Numbered from the stretch's first letter, positions 9,494-18,478 are shown. The stretch: 40,667 nucleotides of DNA from Nitrospira sp. (GCA_020430245.1 JAGQKG010000005.1:1-40667), one strand, 5' to 3'. The notes: generated from the sequence alone by a model not told the origin. Numbers and translations: made by a program.

Positions 9494-10996
9494 ATGCATA
9501 ATAGAAGATGCGTCCCTATCCTGTTGAGTCTTCTGATCGCCTGGGGTTGCACTATGGGGCCGGATTACAAACGCCCCGACGTTCCCACATCCGATTCCTG
9601 GCGCCTGGCGCCTGGGACCTCGGAATCTATCGCGAATATGCCCTGGTGGGAATTGTTCAAGGATGAAGAACTTCAGCAACTGATCCGCACCGCCTTACAG
9701 GAAAATCTTGACCTTCGGGTTGCCGCCGCAGCTGTCGAGGAGTTCAACAACCAACTTGTCATTGCCAAATTCGATCTTGCCCCATCCCTCGGGTATCAAG
9801 GAGAGGGGATGTACTATCACAATACGAGTAATGGACTGTCCACTGGAAACGGAGCCGTTATACCAGGGCAAGCTGGCGGACAAAGTGGACGAGGGCACCT
9901 TGACTATTCGAGACAAACTTTCACGGGTGGGATCAAATGGGAAATCGATCTCTGGGGGCGGATTCGCCGGAATGTCGAAGCCACACAGGCGGAATTACTG
10001 GCGCGGGTCGAAAACCAGCGTGGGGTGGTTATCGCCCTGGTCAGCGACGTGGCACAATCCTACTTCACGCTCCGGGCTCTCGATCTCCAGGTGCAGATTG
10101 CCGAACGCACACTCAAAATCTGGAATGAGGCTGTAAGATTAAGCCGGTCACAATATGAACACGGGTATGCCTCTAAGCTGGATCTGGATCGTTTCGAAGC
10201 CGAACAAGCCGGCACGAGAGCACAATTGGCTAATCTGGAGCAGCAGGTGGTGCAAGCGGAGAACCGGATCAGCGTCTTGTTGGGACACCGTCCGAATGCG
10301 ATCCCCCGCGGGTTGATCCTCACGGAACAGCCTCTGCCGCCTGAAGTGCCGGTCGGGTTGCCTTCCAGTCTCCTGAGTCAACGCCCGGATATTCTGGAAG
10401 CGGAACAAAAACTTGCCGCGGCTACGGCCAACATCGGCGTGGCCCAGGCTCAACGTTTTCCACAATTCAGCATCAATGCCGGCGGAGGTGTAGCCGGCTT
10501 TCAGTTAAACTCGATGGGGACGGGGCCATTTGCCACTGTTGGAGCATCAGGCACCCTAACCGGCCCGCTTCTTAACGCCACGGCACTTGGCTATGGTGTC
10601 GGGGTCCAGACGGCTAAAGAGCAACAGGCTCTGGCCCAGTACGAGTTGTCCATCCTCAATGCCTTTAGGGAGGTTGAGGACTCCTTGATCACGATCGAAA
10701 AGACCCACGAGCAAACGGAAGCACAGGAATCTCAGGTGGCATCCCTCCAGTCCGCGTTGAATTTTGCGGACAAACGGTATCGTGGAGGGTTCGCGTCCTA
10801 TCTGGATGTCTTAACCGCCCAACGGGATCTCTTTCAGGCCGAACTTAGTCTGGTCACAACCAGACAGCAACACCTGAGCTCCGTCGTCCGGCTGTATAAG
10901 GCCCTTGGAGGCGGTTGGTCGCCGCCCGAGAAAGAGATTCAGCCTGTTTCCGAACCAGGAGAACCCGGACCAACGCAACCTGAGCTGAAAAGCTGA
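9494..10996 (+). CDS. TolC/OprM-type outer-membrane efflux lipoprotein (NodT family)
   Basis: Outer-membrane channel of the tripartite pump. The 500-residue product starts with a signal ending in the lipobox AWGC (Cys19), followed by the TMGPDYKRPDVP segment typical of OprM/NodT proteins. Two outer-membrane-efflux repeats follow, with the common LLSQRPDILEAEQKLAAATANIGVAQAQ-type motif near residue 295 and RYRGGFASYLDVLTAQRDL near 430. I chose the ATG at 9494 because GGGAGGT at 9480-9486 is directly upstream and the signal peptide then comes first; the open frame begins 60 bases earlier inside the pump gene. The Pro/Glu-rich tail is low complexity. Confidence 0.94.
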   Translation: MHNRRCVPILLSLLIAWGCTMGPDYKRPDVPTSDSWRLAPGTSESIANMPWWELFKDEELQQLIRTALQENLDLRVAAAAVEEFNNQLVIAKFDLAPSLGYQGEGMYYHNTSNGLSTGNGAVIPGQAGGQSGRGHLDYSRQTFTGGIKWEIDLWGRIRRNVEATQAELLARVENQRGVVIALVSDVAQSYFTLRALDLQVQIAERTLKIWNEAVRLSRSQYEHGYASKLDLDRFEAEQAGTRAQLANLEQQVVQAENRISVLLGHRPNAIPRGLILTEQPLPPEVPVGLPSSLLSQRPDILEAEQKLAAATANIGVAQAQRFPQFSINAGGGVAGFQLNSMGTGPFATVGASGTLTGPLLNATALGYGVGVQTAKEQQALAQYELSILNAFREVEDSLITIEKTHEQTEAQESQVASLQSALNFADKRYRGGFASYLDVLTAQRDLFQAELSLVTTRQQHLSSVVRLYKALGGGWSPPEKEIQPVSEPGEPGPTQPELKS

Positions 10997-11394
10997 ACAC
11001 ACGGACGTCTGATGGTATCGGCAATCCTGAAATTGGAGTGGTGGTCATCTTCGCTTTTCCCAGGAGGTGGCTCCGTATAGTTTTTCATCGCATCCTCTTG
11101 CAACATTCCCTCATTCCATGCACAATACTCCTCTGCGTTTCTACCTCATGGGATAATAATCGCCGGTTGCACTTGCTAAAATCTTCTACTTGCCATGAGA
11201 GCCCTTTAGAACGGGAGAAACGGTTTTAAGAACCAGATCGGGATGACCTGCGGGTCTGGTTCGCAGACCTCTCCTTGTTTGTTGCCGATTCTGATGAGAA
11301 GGCAGAGAAATCACGGCAAGAATAGTATGGATAAGAAATAGGAATCTCATGCTTCAGTTCACAAGTTCATATTTAATATGCGGGAGGATCGGGG
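10997..11394. other. Intergenic leader before the gamma-subunit gene
   Basis: No gene is recognisable. The notable content is a pair of overlapping hairpins at 11230-11269, listed separately. The region probably contains the promoter of the downstream atpG, but no clear promoter hexamers stand out. Confidence 0.4.
11230..11269 (+). promoter_or_regulatory. Two mutually exclusive hairpins upstream of atpG
   Basis: GAACCAGA at 11230-11237 can pair with TCTGGTTC at 11255-11262. The second arm overlaps GGTCTG at 11253-11258, which can instead pair with CAGACC at 11264-11269 around GTTCG, followed by the T-rich TCTCCTTGTTTGTT. Such an either/or arrangement is what an attenuator looks like, but the U-tract is weak and there is no leader peptide or known ligand motif. 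Inference only. Confidence 0.25.
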
Positions 11395-12267
11395 ATGGCA
11401 AATCTTCAGGCCTTACGCCGTAAAATCGGCTCGGTCAAGAACACACAAAAGATCACGAAGGCCATGAAGATGGTGGCCGCATCCAAACTCCGCCGTGCGC
11501 AGCAGCGAATCCTGGCCTTTCGCCCCTATGGACAGGAATTACGCCGTGTGCTTGCCAACCTGAGCGGTCGGGTCAATCAAGCTGTCCACCCCCTATTCCA
11601 AAAACGCCCGGTCAAGATTATTCAAGTGACGGTGGTGACGAGCGACCGTGGATTGTGCGGAGCGTTCAACATGAATGTCATTCGCAAAGCTACCCAGTTG
11701 ATCCAGGAATGCGAAGGAACAGGGGCGAAGGTCATCGTCGGTGTCGTCGGCCGGAAAGGGAACGATTACTTTCGCCGCCGTCATTGGCCCATTCGCAATC
11801 CGAATGTCAATGTATTTGAACGATTGACTTATGAGCACGCACTCGAAGTCGGATGGGGTGCTGTCGAGGCGTTTACCGAAGGTGTCTTTGATGAAGGATA
11901 TATCGTGTATAACGAGTTTAAAAACGTCGTCCAACAGCAAGTGGTGGTAGAAAAGGTTTTTCCTATCGAGCCGCTGGAAGAATTCGGAGCGGCCGAAACC
12001 CCATCCGGAGGCGGCTATCTGTACGAACCCGATCAGGAGGACTTGCTGGAGAGCCTACTGCCTAAGTATGCACAGGGCCAGGTTTACCGCATTTTATTGG
12101 AATCATCCGCCGCCGAACAATCCGCAAGAATGGCTGCCATGGATGGCGCCACTCGCAACGCCGGAGAACTCATTAAGCATCTCAGCCTCAAATATAACAG
12201 GAGCCGTCAGGAAGCCATTACCAAGGAACTGATGGACATTGTGGGCGGAGCCGAAGCCCTCAAATAG
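11395..12267 (+). CDS. atpG: ATP synthase F1 gamma subunit (stand-alone gene)
   Basis: Gamma forms the central rotating stalk of F1Fo ATP synthase, coupling proton flow in Fo to catalysis in the alpha3-beta3 head. At 290 residues it is full length, with both conserved ends: N-terminal MANLQALRRKIGSVKNTQKI plus the MKMVAASKLRRAQ helix, the TSDRGLCGAFN motif near residue 80, and the C-terminal EQSARMAAMDGATRNA helix. GGGAGG lies upstream of the ATG. What is odd is the context: none of the other atp genes is adjacent, whereas gamma normally sits between alpha and beta. It may be a second copy, or the organism's atp genes may be dispersed. Confidence 0.94.
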   Translation: MANLQALRRKIGSVKNTQKITKAMKMVAASKLRRAQQRILAFRPYGQELRRVLANLSGRVNQAVHPLFQKRPVKIIQVTVVTSDRGLCGAFNMNVIRKATQLIQECEGTGAKVIVGVVGRKGNDYFRRRHWPIRNPNVNVFERLTYEHALEVGWGAVEAFTEGVFDEGYIVYNEFKNVVQQQVVVEKVFPIEPLEEFGAAETPSGGGYLYEPDQEDLLESLLPKYAQGQVYRILLESSAAEQSARMAAMDGATRNAGELIKHLSLKYNRSRQEAITKELMDIVGGAEALK

Positions 12268-12636
12268 CCCACTTGCAGCATGCAGATAAGAGGACAGACT
12301 GTATAATTGACCAATTCCTTTTCGTCATAGAACACCCTACCTTCCTTGGGCCTTTACTGCCCTTCTTGCTTCGGTAGCGGCAAGGCCGTCATTACTACCC
12401 TTTCTTCCTCAATCACTTCAATACGTTCCAGGCAAACCTCACGCCCGCAATGACAGTCTTTGGTCTAATAAGGCAGAAATGAAAACTTACCGAGCGCCTT
12501 CAGACAGGACACTCCCATTCACGGCTCATTCATTCTCTAGTACATAACCCCATCACCCGTTTTATTCCATCTCTGTATTTTTGGGAAAAGAAAAATGCTA
12601 GAATTTTACTCTTATTCCATCCTAGGAGGCTTGGTA
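12268..12636. other. Intergenic stretch with a small minus-strand coding-like remnant
   Basis: Between atpG and the next lipoprotein. A minus-strand frame at 12354-12464 (36 codons) reads as protein-like, with CDKTKDCHCGREVCLE and an acidic IEVIEEE run, but has a stop directly before it and no start codon except an internal ATG. It may be the end of a decayed small Cys-rich protein. Otherwise nothing is recognised. Confidence 0.25.
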
Positions 12637-13350
12637 ATGAAGCACCTCACTCGAATCGTTTCATGTGTCTTGGTATTAGCGTTGGCCATCGGTTGCGCCT
12701 CAACCAAAATCACCAAGTCGGAATCTAAAATCGGCGCACAAAAGATTCCCAAGCCTGACCGTATGTATGTGTTCCCCTTTGCCGCCACGCATGCCGACCT
12801 TCCTTCCTGGTCTGCTTCCGCCAAAGCCTTTACCCCTCCCAGCAGCCCGCCCTCTCCTGAGAATCTCGAAGCCGGGCGCAAGTTGGGGGGCGCCGTCGCA
12901 AAGGAATTGGTGACGAAAATTCAGGAAATGGGGTTGGTGGCATTGGAGGGAGACAAACACACCGTCCCGCGAATCAATGACCTGATGTTTGTGGGTTATT
13001 TTACCTCGGTGGAGGAAGGCAGCACCTTGAAACGCATGACCCTAGGATTCGGTTCCGGAAACGCGGAAGTAAAGACCGCAATGGAAGCCTATCAAATGAC
13101 AAAATCCGGACCGCGGGTATTGGGTTCCGGCGAACTCGAAGCCGGAGGAGGCAAAATGCCGGGTATGATTCTCCCAGTGGTGGTCTTTGCGGCCACGGCC
13201 AATCCGATCGGGTTGATCGTCGGGGGCGCGGCGAAAGTGACCGGAGAAGCGACGGGCCATGATACGATCGAAGGCGAAGGAAAAAGGACAGCCGAAGCTA
13301 TTGCAGAGCGATTACAGATCAAATTTAGGGAACAAGGTTGGATCCGGTAA
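12637..13350 (+). CDS. DUF4410-like lipoprotein
   Basis: A 237-residue predicted lipoprotein. The hydrophobic segment ends in the lipobox AIGC, Cys20. The mature part resembles DUF4410 proteins: an early strand PDRMYVFPFAA, an AKELVTKIQEMGLVAL segment, and a C-terminal glycine-rich hydrophobic stretch (about residues 185-215) before a TAEAIAERLQIKFREQGW end. The family function is not known. AGGAGG ends a few bases before the ATG at 12637, so I prefer it to the upstream start at 12595, which would place 14 residues ahead of the signal peptide. It appears monocistronic. Confidence 0.8.
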   Translation: MKHLTRIVSCVLVLALAIGCASTKITKSESKIGAQKIPKPDRMYVFPFAATHADLPSWSASAKAFTPPSSPPSPENLEAGRKLGGAVAKELVTKIQEMGLVALEGDKHTVPRINDLMFVGYFTSVEEGSTLKRMTLGFGSGNAEVKTAMEAYQMTKSGPRVLGSGELEAGGGKMPGMILPVVVFAATANPIGLIVGGAAKVTGEATGHDTIEGEGKRTAEAIAERLQIKFREQGWIR

Positions 13351-13600
13351 AAGAAGGGTGTCCCGGTGATTTACCGAAACATGTTCCGCCTCATTCGCCT
13401 CACTCTGTTCATCAATTGAATAAAGGAAATTCCATTCTTCTTACATCTCGCTTACCCCCCTGGATCGCCACCTCCTTCGTAACGACAGTGAGACCGATCA
13501 ATTTACCCGGAATAGCTTGGAAGCAGCCACAAAGGCCCGCCTCATCGCCTTCTCTTCGTGTGAAACTTTCAATTCATTCACCCGTTCGCGGTTCCCATAA

Positions 13601-13714
13601 TTAAGGGGGCCACTCCACCCACGCGTAATACCCATTGCGCGAGACACCCAACACGCGACACAGCGGCTGTACGGCATCCTGGGCTTGATGCTGTAAGATG
13701 AAAGTGCACCTCAC
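13601..13714 (-). pseudogene. IS3-family transposase OrfB, N-terminal remnant
   Basis: Directly after the OrfA frame, a GTG at 13714 overlapping the OrfA stop (GTGA) opens a 37-residue frame reading VLGVSRNGYYAWVEWPP near its end, the normal beginning of IS3-type OrfB (CRVLGVSRSGYYAW). It stops at TAA 13603-13601. The DDE catalytic core that makes up most of OrfB is absent, so the element has lost its distal part. Confidence 0.75.
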
Positions 13715-13994
13715 CCCGGGGTTTTGGCGAAGTACGCGGCCGCTTTTTTGAGGATGTCTCGCTCGTCCTGGGATCGCCGGAGTTCCGCCTTCAACGTCAG
13801 ATGCTCCGGTCGGACTTCTTTGAGTTCGGCCTCATAGCGATCAGTGGCGTTGGGACTGTACACTTTCACCAACATGTACAAGCGTTGCACCGAAATGCCC
13901 GGGCGTCTGGCTACCTCGCCGACCGCGTACCCTCGCTCGATGACCTGCTTGACCGCTTCCTCTTTGAACTCTTCCGCAAATCGCCCTTGGTCAT
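13711..13994 (-). pseudogene. IS3-family transposase OrfA (helix-turn-helix), probably frameshifted
   Basis: The minus strand encodes RFAEEFKEEAVKQVIERGYAVGEVARRPGISVQRLY and a coiled-coil end, the DNA-binding OrfA of IS3 elements. A good ribosome site (GGAGG at 14002-14006) precedes an ATG at 13994, but that ATG is in a different frame (MTKGD...) from the conserved part. The conserved frame only has an upstream start at 14076 with no such signal. A one-base indel just after the original MTK start explains this. With truncated OrfB next to it, the element is dead. Confidence 0.75.
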
Positions 13995-14236
13995 ACCCTG
14001 TCCTCCCATACTTTAAATTAAAGTCTAAAAGTGCCCACCGATTCGCAGAAATTTCACTTCTACACTTGATCGGCAAGACTCAGGTTTATTTCAGGTGAAA
14101 CGGAAAGGTAGGCGAATTGAATCGAATGTTCTATTTTGCTTTTGCTAAAGTCAAAAACTATCCTTTGCCCATGCTTGATGGAAACTGATTAAACACCTCT
14201 AACAAACGTAAAGATTGACTCATTTGTCCTTATAGT

Positions 14237-14399
14237 GAATAATCAGCCAAATTATAGAGGGTTTGCAGCCCGAGAACTTTGGACATCAGTACCGTATCAA
14301 ATGAAAGTCGGCTACCCTTCGTTCGGTTGGAGCGCCGCAGAGGCTTCTCCAACATGTGACAGAGTCTGCCGGAATTGTCAGCAGTTTTGAGAGGTGCCC
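14237..14399 (-). pseudogene. IS5-family transposase remnant with terminal repeat
   Basis: On the minus strand, RLSFDTVLMSKVLGLQTLYN matches the N-terminal region of IS5-group transposases (typically PFDPVLMFKILVLQALYNLSD), then a stop follows at NLADYSL. The outer end at 14377-14399 nearly repeats 126-148 of this window, where another IS5 remnant begins, so both probably derive from related elements sharing a terminal inverted repeat. The bases between repeat and coding match are too few, implying an internal deletion. Confidence 0.6.
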
Positions 14400-14424
14400 T
14401 AATAAGCTTTTTAATAGTATTGGC

Positions 14425-14430
14425 TATAAT
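14425..14430 (+). promoter_or_regulatory. Candidate -10 box for the beta-barrel gene
   Basis: A consensus TATAAT sits 71 bases before the ATG at 14501, just outside the IS5 remnant. No good -35 hexamer is visible at 16-18 bases upstream, so this is a weak prediction. Confidence 0.3.
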
Positions 14431-14500
14431 AAGGATCTGGATACCATGTGGGCCGGCGTTGGGTAGTCTAGAAATCCTTCACTAGAGAAGGGGGAAAAGG

Positions 14501-15421
14501 ATGAAGAACGCACTTCGAAAAGTAATGGGTATCCTGATGTTTATGGGACTCAGTGCCGTTGGTATGCCCGTTTTTGCCCAAGTCGCCGTGGTGCCTGTGG
14601 ACCCCGAACCGGCTGTGAAACCCTTTGACCTGCGGTTCGGTTACGGGTACCAGGCCAATACCGATCTAAAGAAAAGTAGCGGAGACTTTCATCGTAATGA
14701 CTGGATGGGATCGTTTAATGCTCAAGTTGGTTTCAGTGATGACTTTAAGCTCGACAATGTCCTCCGGTATGAATACCACAATTATAATTTCTCGAATTCT
14801 TCACGTTTTCAATGGGACAACGTCCATCGCTTTGTGTATGTCCCGGTTTTTCTCTGGCGCGCGAACGAACATTGGACAATTCTGGGTGCACCGGTTCTGC
14901 AATGGTATGCCGAAAGTGGAGCCAAACTCAGCGATGCATTTACTGGCGGCGGCTTGGTCGGATTTAATTATACAGCCGGCCCGGATTTATCCCTTGGCCT
15001 AGCCGTTGGGGCATTGAGTCAGATTGAGGATAGTGCCAAGGTGATTCCCATTCCTCTCGTCAAGTGGCAATTCGTGGAAGACTGGACTTTGCGGGTTGGC
15101 CTCAACCGGCTTGGCCCGACGAATGGATTAGGAGGAGAGATCGGGTGGAAGTTGGCAAAAACGGTGGAGTTGGCCGGAGGCATTCAGTATCAACGCCGTC
15201 GCTTCAGACTCGATAAAAATAACGCGGTCGGCCAGGAAACGATGGCTCCGGTCTTCGCAAAAGTGACATGGTGGATGGTTCCGGATGTGAGTGTGGAATT
15301 CTTCGGCAGCGTCGTCACCAATGGAAACCTTAGGTTGGAAAACAAAAACGGGCATAAGATTACCGACAAAGACTATGATAACACCGCCTATTTTGGAGGA
15401 CAGCTCCACTTTATTTTCTAA
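14501..15421 (+). CDS. Outer-membrane beta-barrel protein (DUF6268-like)
   Basis: A 306-residue exported protein. The signal peptide (basic start, hydrophobic core, cleavage after PVFA near residue 26) is followed by alternating polar/aromatic strands rich in Gly, Tyr and Trp, and the chain ends in HFIF, the terminal aromatic expected for barrels assembled by BamA. The overall look is that of DUF6268-type barrel proteins; the function is unknown. A purine-rich GAAGGGGGAAAAGG precedes the ATG. A perfect hairpin follows the stop by a few bases. The gene sits just downstream of decayed insertion sequences and faces the next gene tail to tail. Confidence 0.78.
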   Translation: MKNALRKVMGILMFMGLSAVGMPVFAQVAVVPVDPEPAVKPFDLRFGYGYQANTDLKKSSGDFHRNDWMGSFNAQVGFSDDFKLDNVLRYEYHNYNFSNSSRFQWDNVHRFVYVPVFLWRANEHWTILGAPVLQWYAESGAKLSDAFTGGGLVGFNYTAGPDLSLGLAVGALSQIEDSAKVIPIPLVKWQFVEDWTLRVGLNRLGPTNGLGGEIGWKLAKTVELAGGIQYQRRRFRLDKNNAVGQETMAPVFAKVTWWMVPDVSVEFFGSVVTNGNLRLENKNGHKITDKDYDNTAYFGGQLHFIF

Positions 15422-15425
15422 ATAA

Positions 15426-15456
15426 ATATTCCCCGTGGCAAAACCACGGGGAATAT
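15426..15456. terminator. Bidirectional-type terminator hairpin
   Basis: ATATTCCCCGTGG at 15426-15438 and CCACGGGGAATAT at 15444-15456 form a perfect 13-bp stem around CAAAA, between two convergent genes. On the minus strand it is followed by TTTATT; on the plus strand the downstream tract is not U-rich. Position and stability suggest transcription termination for one or both genes. Confidence 0.75.
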
Positions 15457-15475
15457 CAAGTTCAACCATAGAAGG

Positions 15476-15976
15476 CTATGAGGGGGGATTGAATATGATT
15501 CGCCTCAAGGTTCCTTCTCCTAAGCGCCGATCAATACCTCTATAAAGGAAAAATCCCAAAAAGGTCAGCCAGATGCATAGAACCTTAGCGAAAATGAGAG
15601 AAAGTTCCTTATGTTCCCACACCTCCATGAAAGCCATGCCCAATAGACCACTTTCCCGAAAAGCATGAAACATTTTTTCAGCGTACAACACCAGGAAGGT
15701 GCATCCACTATAAACCATGGTCCTATACAGAGCAGCCGCACCAAGCGAATGACGAGCATCGAATCTGGTGCCCGCTCGGGTTTTACCTAACAAGACCACA
15801 ACCTTTGCAACAATAAGTGCACCGACCAGTGCCGTAGAGAAGGCATAGAACTCAATATGATACCCTTCCAACATCAGCTTCTTGAGGGTAAGGATGATGC
15901 CGAAACAAAAGAAAAAATACAGGGTCACTAAACCGACTTCTTTAAGTTCATGCTTGACTGTCGAAAGCATCCCCAT
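15476..15976 (-). CDS. Integral membrane protein, unknown function
   Basis: A 166-residue protein with about four hydrophobic helices (roughly residues 15-32, 42-62, 85-102 and 130-150) separated by short charged loops and a basic C-terminal tail (LYRGIDRRLGEGTLRRI). I recognise no family. AAGGAG lies about nine bases before the ATG at 15976. It is convergent with the barrel gene and shares its terminator region; the Pqi operon downstream on the same strand ends 190 bases upstream of it, so it may be transcribed separately. Confidence 0.75.
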   Translation of the reverse strand: MGMLSTVKHELKEVGLVTLYFFFCFGIILTLKKLMLEGYHIEFYAFSTALVGALIVAKVVVLLGKTRAGTRFDARHSLGAAALYRTMVYSGCTFLVLYAEKMFHAFRESGLLGMAFMEVWEHKELSLIFAKVLCIWLTFLGFFLYRGIDRRLGEGTLRRIIFNPPS

Positions 15977-16169
15977 GAATGGTTCTCCTTGTAAGTCTGC
16001 CCATATTGAGCAAGTTCAATCTCAGTGCCCACCATCAAAGAGCTATCATCAAAAAGCATCCTGATGAAAAGTCCCGTTGCATTTTGTGTTCTTGGCGGTG
16101 CCTAACCACCACGGTCATTCTTAGGTAGGTCTCTACCCACAGCGCAGGACCAAGCCTGCCAACTGCAGA

Positions 16170-16805
16170 TTAGGAAAGAGAGCCCGGATGGTTTTTTAGG
16201 AGAAGAGCCTTAATCGCCTCGGCAATCTCGCGACTGAGATTCTCAAGATTCCGACTCATGGCCTCAACCAACGATTCATAATTCTGACTGGTCGGATGCT
16301 GGATCACCTGCGATTTCCTGGTGATGAGTGCTGTTTGCCCATCGCTACCCAACAGACTCCACCGGGCGACCAGAACAGCCTCCCCGCCCATGGTGGCATC
16401 GAACTGCCAGAAATCCACAACAACCTGGTAATCCAAAGGGTTTGAACTCCTCCACGGATACTGCAGAACTCGATCCGTCGATAAAAGGGCTGAGAGATTT
16501 TCGGTCAGAACGTGAGACACATTCTCACTCAACGGTTCCGCCCATTTATGAAAATCTGCCAACTCGACCTCATGCGTACCGGATTGAGTCACAATTTGCG
16601 GGCGGTCCAAATATTTTGGCAGGGTAACCGGCCCTAATCCAACGGACAGATTTGAGGGCTTCACTTCCGATAGGTCAGAAGAGGAAGTCGGCGAGATCGC
16701 TCGCAACAGATAGAAATGTGATGGTTGACTCGTCCCACACCCGAGGATATTTAGTAGGATGACACCGGCAACACTGAGACGCACCCCATGTATAAAGCTA
16801 TTCAT
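16170..16805 (-). CDS. pqiC: PqiC-type lipoprotein of the Pqi/MCE system
   Basis: A 211-residue outer-membrane lipoprotein of the PqiC/YmbA (ABC-type transport auxiliary) family, thought to anchor the PqiB tunnel at the outer membrane. The signal ends in the lipobox ILGC (Cys23). The mature part shows family marks: VGLGPVTLPKYLDRPQIV, the EWAEPL-like KWAEPLSENVSHVLTENL, and VVDFWQFDATMGGEAVL strands. I prefer the ATG at 16805 (GAGG five bases upstream); a TTG at 16820 overlapping the pqiB stop is also possible. Last gene of the operon. Confidence 0.88.
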   Translation of the reverse strand: MNSFIHGVRLSVAGVILLNILGCGTSQPSHFYLLRAISPTSSSDLSEVKPSNLSVGLGPVTLPKYLDRPQIVTQSGTHEVELADFHKWAEPLSENVSHVLTENLSALLSTDRVLQYPWRSSNPLDYQVVVDFWQFDATMGGEAVLVARWSLLGSDGQTALITRKSQVIQHPTSQNYESLVEAMSRNLENLSREIAEAIKALLLKNHPGSLS

Positions 16806-16816
16806 GTCCACCTCAT

Positions 16817-18478
16817 TCAATTTTTCCCTTTGACCAATGCCTCGGGATGTTGTTCAAGATAATCGGCCAAAACCCGGATAGAGCGGGCGGCAGCAGACAG
16901 CTCCTTCAGGGCATTATTCATGTTCACCGCGGCGGGGGAATCGGGATCAACTATCCGTAGCCCTTTCCGGACGGTCACCAGGGTTTTGTCCAAATTCGCC
17001 ATTAGGCTATCAACTTGCTGGTCAAGCCCCCCAGTGAGCTTTTCCACATTTCCTAATGCCGCATTGAGGTTTTGGATAGCTTGTTGCGTCTCAGGAGAAT
17101 TGACCAGACGGTTGCCTCCTTCAACAGTTTCCAGGATTTCCTTGCCAATTCTGTCAAGAGGCAAGCGTCGAATCTCTGCCATCACATCGGTGACAGTCCG
17201 TCGCAATTGGTCCATAGTTGCCGGTATGGCTGGAATCTCCGGATATTTTCCAGTCAGGATCAGCTCTTTCTGTGGAAGATCCTTGTAGAAGTCCAGTCCG
17301 ACAAACAATTGTCCGGTCAGTAAGCTGCCGGTCTCCAGTCGGGCTCTCAAGCCACGTTTCACCATATGCTTCATGACAGCATATTGATCCTCTGAGATTT
17401 GTGATTGCATGACTTGTGTCGTGGTAATTCGTTCCGGCTGAATTTCGATCAGTATGGGAATTTTAATCTCAAGCGTGTTAGGGTCAAGATTGACGGCGAT
17501 ATCGGAAACAATCCCGATTTTAATGCCACGGAATTCCACAGGAGCCCCAACACTCAAGCCCCTCACCGATCCATCGAAATTGACCATGAATGGACGCGTC
17601 AGGACATATTTCTCATCCTGAATACTGGAAAAATTCCTGAAAAGTTTAAATGCCGTGCCCGGTTGGCTCGGTTCCCCCGAGCCTCCTGCCATTGCGGGGG
17701 TATCAAACGCAATCCCTCCCGAGAGGAGTGAGGAGAGCGACTCCATTTTCACATTCAGACCCTCTGCCCCAACCGAGATTTCAAACCCGCTTAACTGCCA
17801 GAATCGGCTGGTATCTTGTACACGAAGATGATACGGGTCTTGAATAAAAATATCGATAAACACACCCTCGCCTTCCTTGTCCAAGACATAATCAAGAACA
17901 CGTCCAACCTGGATGTCGTGATAAAAGACCGGAGCACCGGGGGAACTCGATCCCAGGTTTTCCGCACGCAATTGGAATTGAGCCCCTTTGTCTTCTCGCG
18001 TCACTCCGGGTGGTTTCTCCAATCCGGTAAATGTCCGAGCCGAAGGTCCCGGCCTGGGATCCATGGCAATATAGGCTCCGGACACTAATGTCTCAAGCCC
18101 TGAAATGCCGCCGATACCCAGCCGGGGGCGGACTACCCAGAACCTGGAATTTTCCGTGAGGTGGGGCTCGGCTGCGTTGCGCATCTCAGCTTTCACAATC
18201 ACCTTAGAGAGGTCCTGGCTGATTTCAACCCGCTTGACGGTACCAATTTCAAGGGATTTATATTTAATTTTCGTTTTACCGGCTTCTAATCCCGCCCCAT
18301 CTTCAAAAGTTATGGTGACCGTGGGACCCTTTTCGGTAATGGTTTTGTAGATCAGCCACCCTCCGATCAGGGCCGCAACCAGAGGAATAATCCACACAAT
18401 GGAAATCCCGCGCTTTTTTTGTACGGTGACTTCCGCCAACTCTTCAAAATCGCCGGGATCGGGTTCATTTTCCTTCAT
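16817..18478 (-). CDS. pqiB: PqiB-type MCE protein (three MCE domains)
   Basis: Forms a periplasm-spanning hexameric tube thought to move lipids between inner and outer membranes. The 553 residues include an N-terminal transmembrane anchor (about 25-43), then three MCE domains at about 48-140 (VTITFEDGAGLEAGKTKIKY), 160-230 (GAPVFYHDIQVGRVLDYVL) and 285-390 (FMVNFDGSVRGLSVGAPVEF), and a long C-terminal helical region with LNAALGNVEKLTGGLDQQVD-type heptads that would build the needle. Number and order of domains match PqiB rather than single-domain MlaD. The start overlaps the pqiA stop by ATGA, and the pqiC gene follows at once. Confidence 0.93.
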   Translation of the reverse strand: MKENEPDPGDFEELAEVTVQKKRGISIVWIIPLVAALIGGWLIYKTITEKGPTVTITFEDGAGLEAGKTKIKYKSLEIGTVKRVEISQDLSKVIVKAEMRNAAEPHLTENSRFWVVRPRLGIGGISGLETLVSGAYIAMDPRPGPSARTFTGLEKPPGVTREDKGAQFQLRAENLGSSSPGAPVFYHDIQVGRVLDYVLDKEGEGVFIDIFIQDPYHLRVQDTSRFWQLSGFEISVGAEGLNVKMESLSSLLSGGIAFDTPAMAGGSGEPSQPGTAFKLFRNFSSIQDEKYVLTRPFMVNFDGSVRGLSVGAPVEFRGIKIGIVSDIAVNLDPNTLEIKIPILIEIQPERITTTQVMQSQISEDQYAVMKHMVKRGLRARLETGSLLTGQLFVGLDFYKDLPQKELILTGKYPEIPAIPATMDQLRRTVTDVMAEIRRLPLDRIGKEILETVEGGNRLVNSPETQQAIQNLNAALGNVEKLTGGLDQQVDSLMANLDKTLVTVRKGLRIVDPDSPAAVNMNNALKELSAAARSIRVLADYLEQHPEALVKGKN

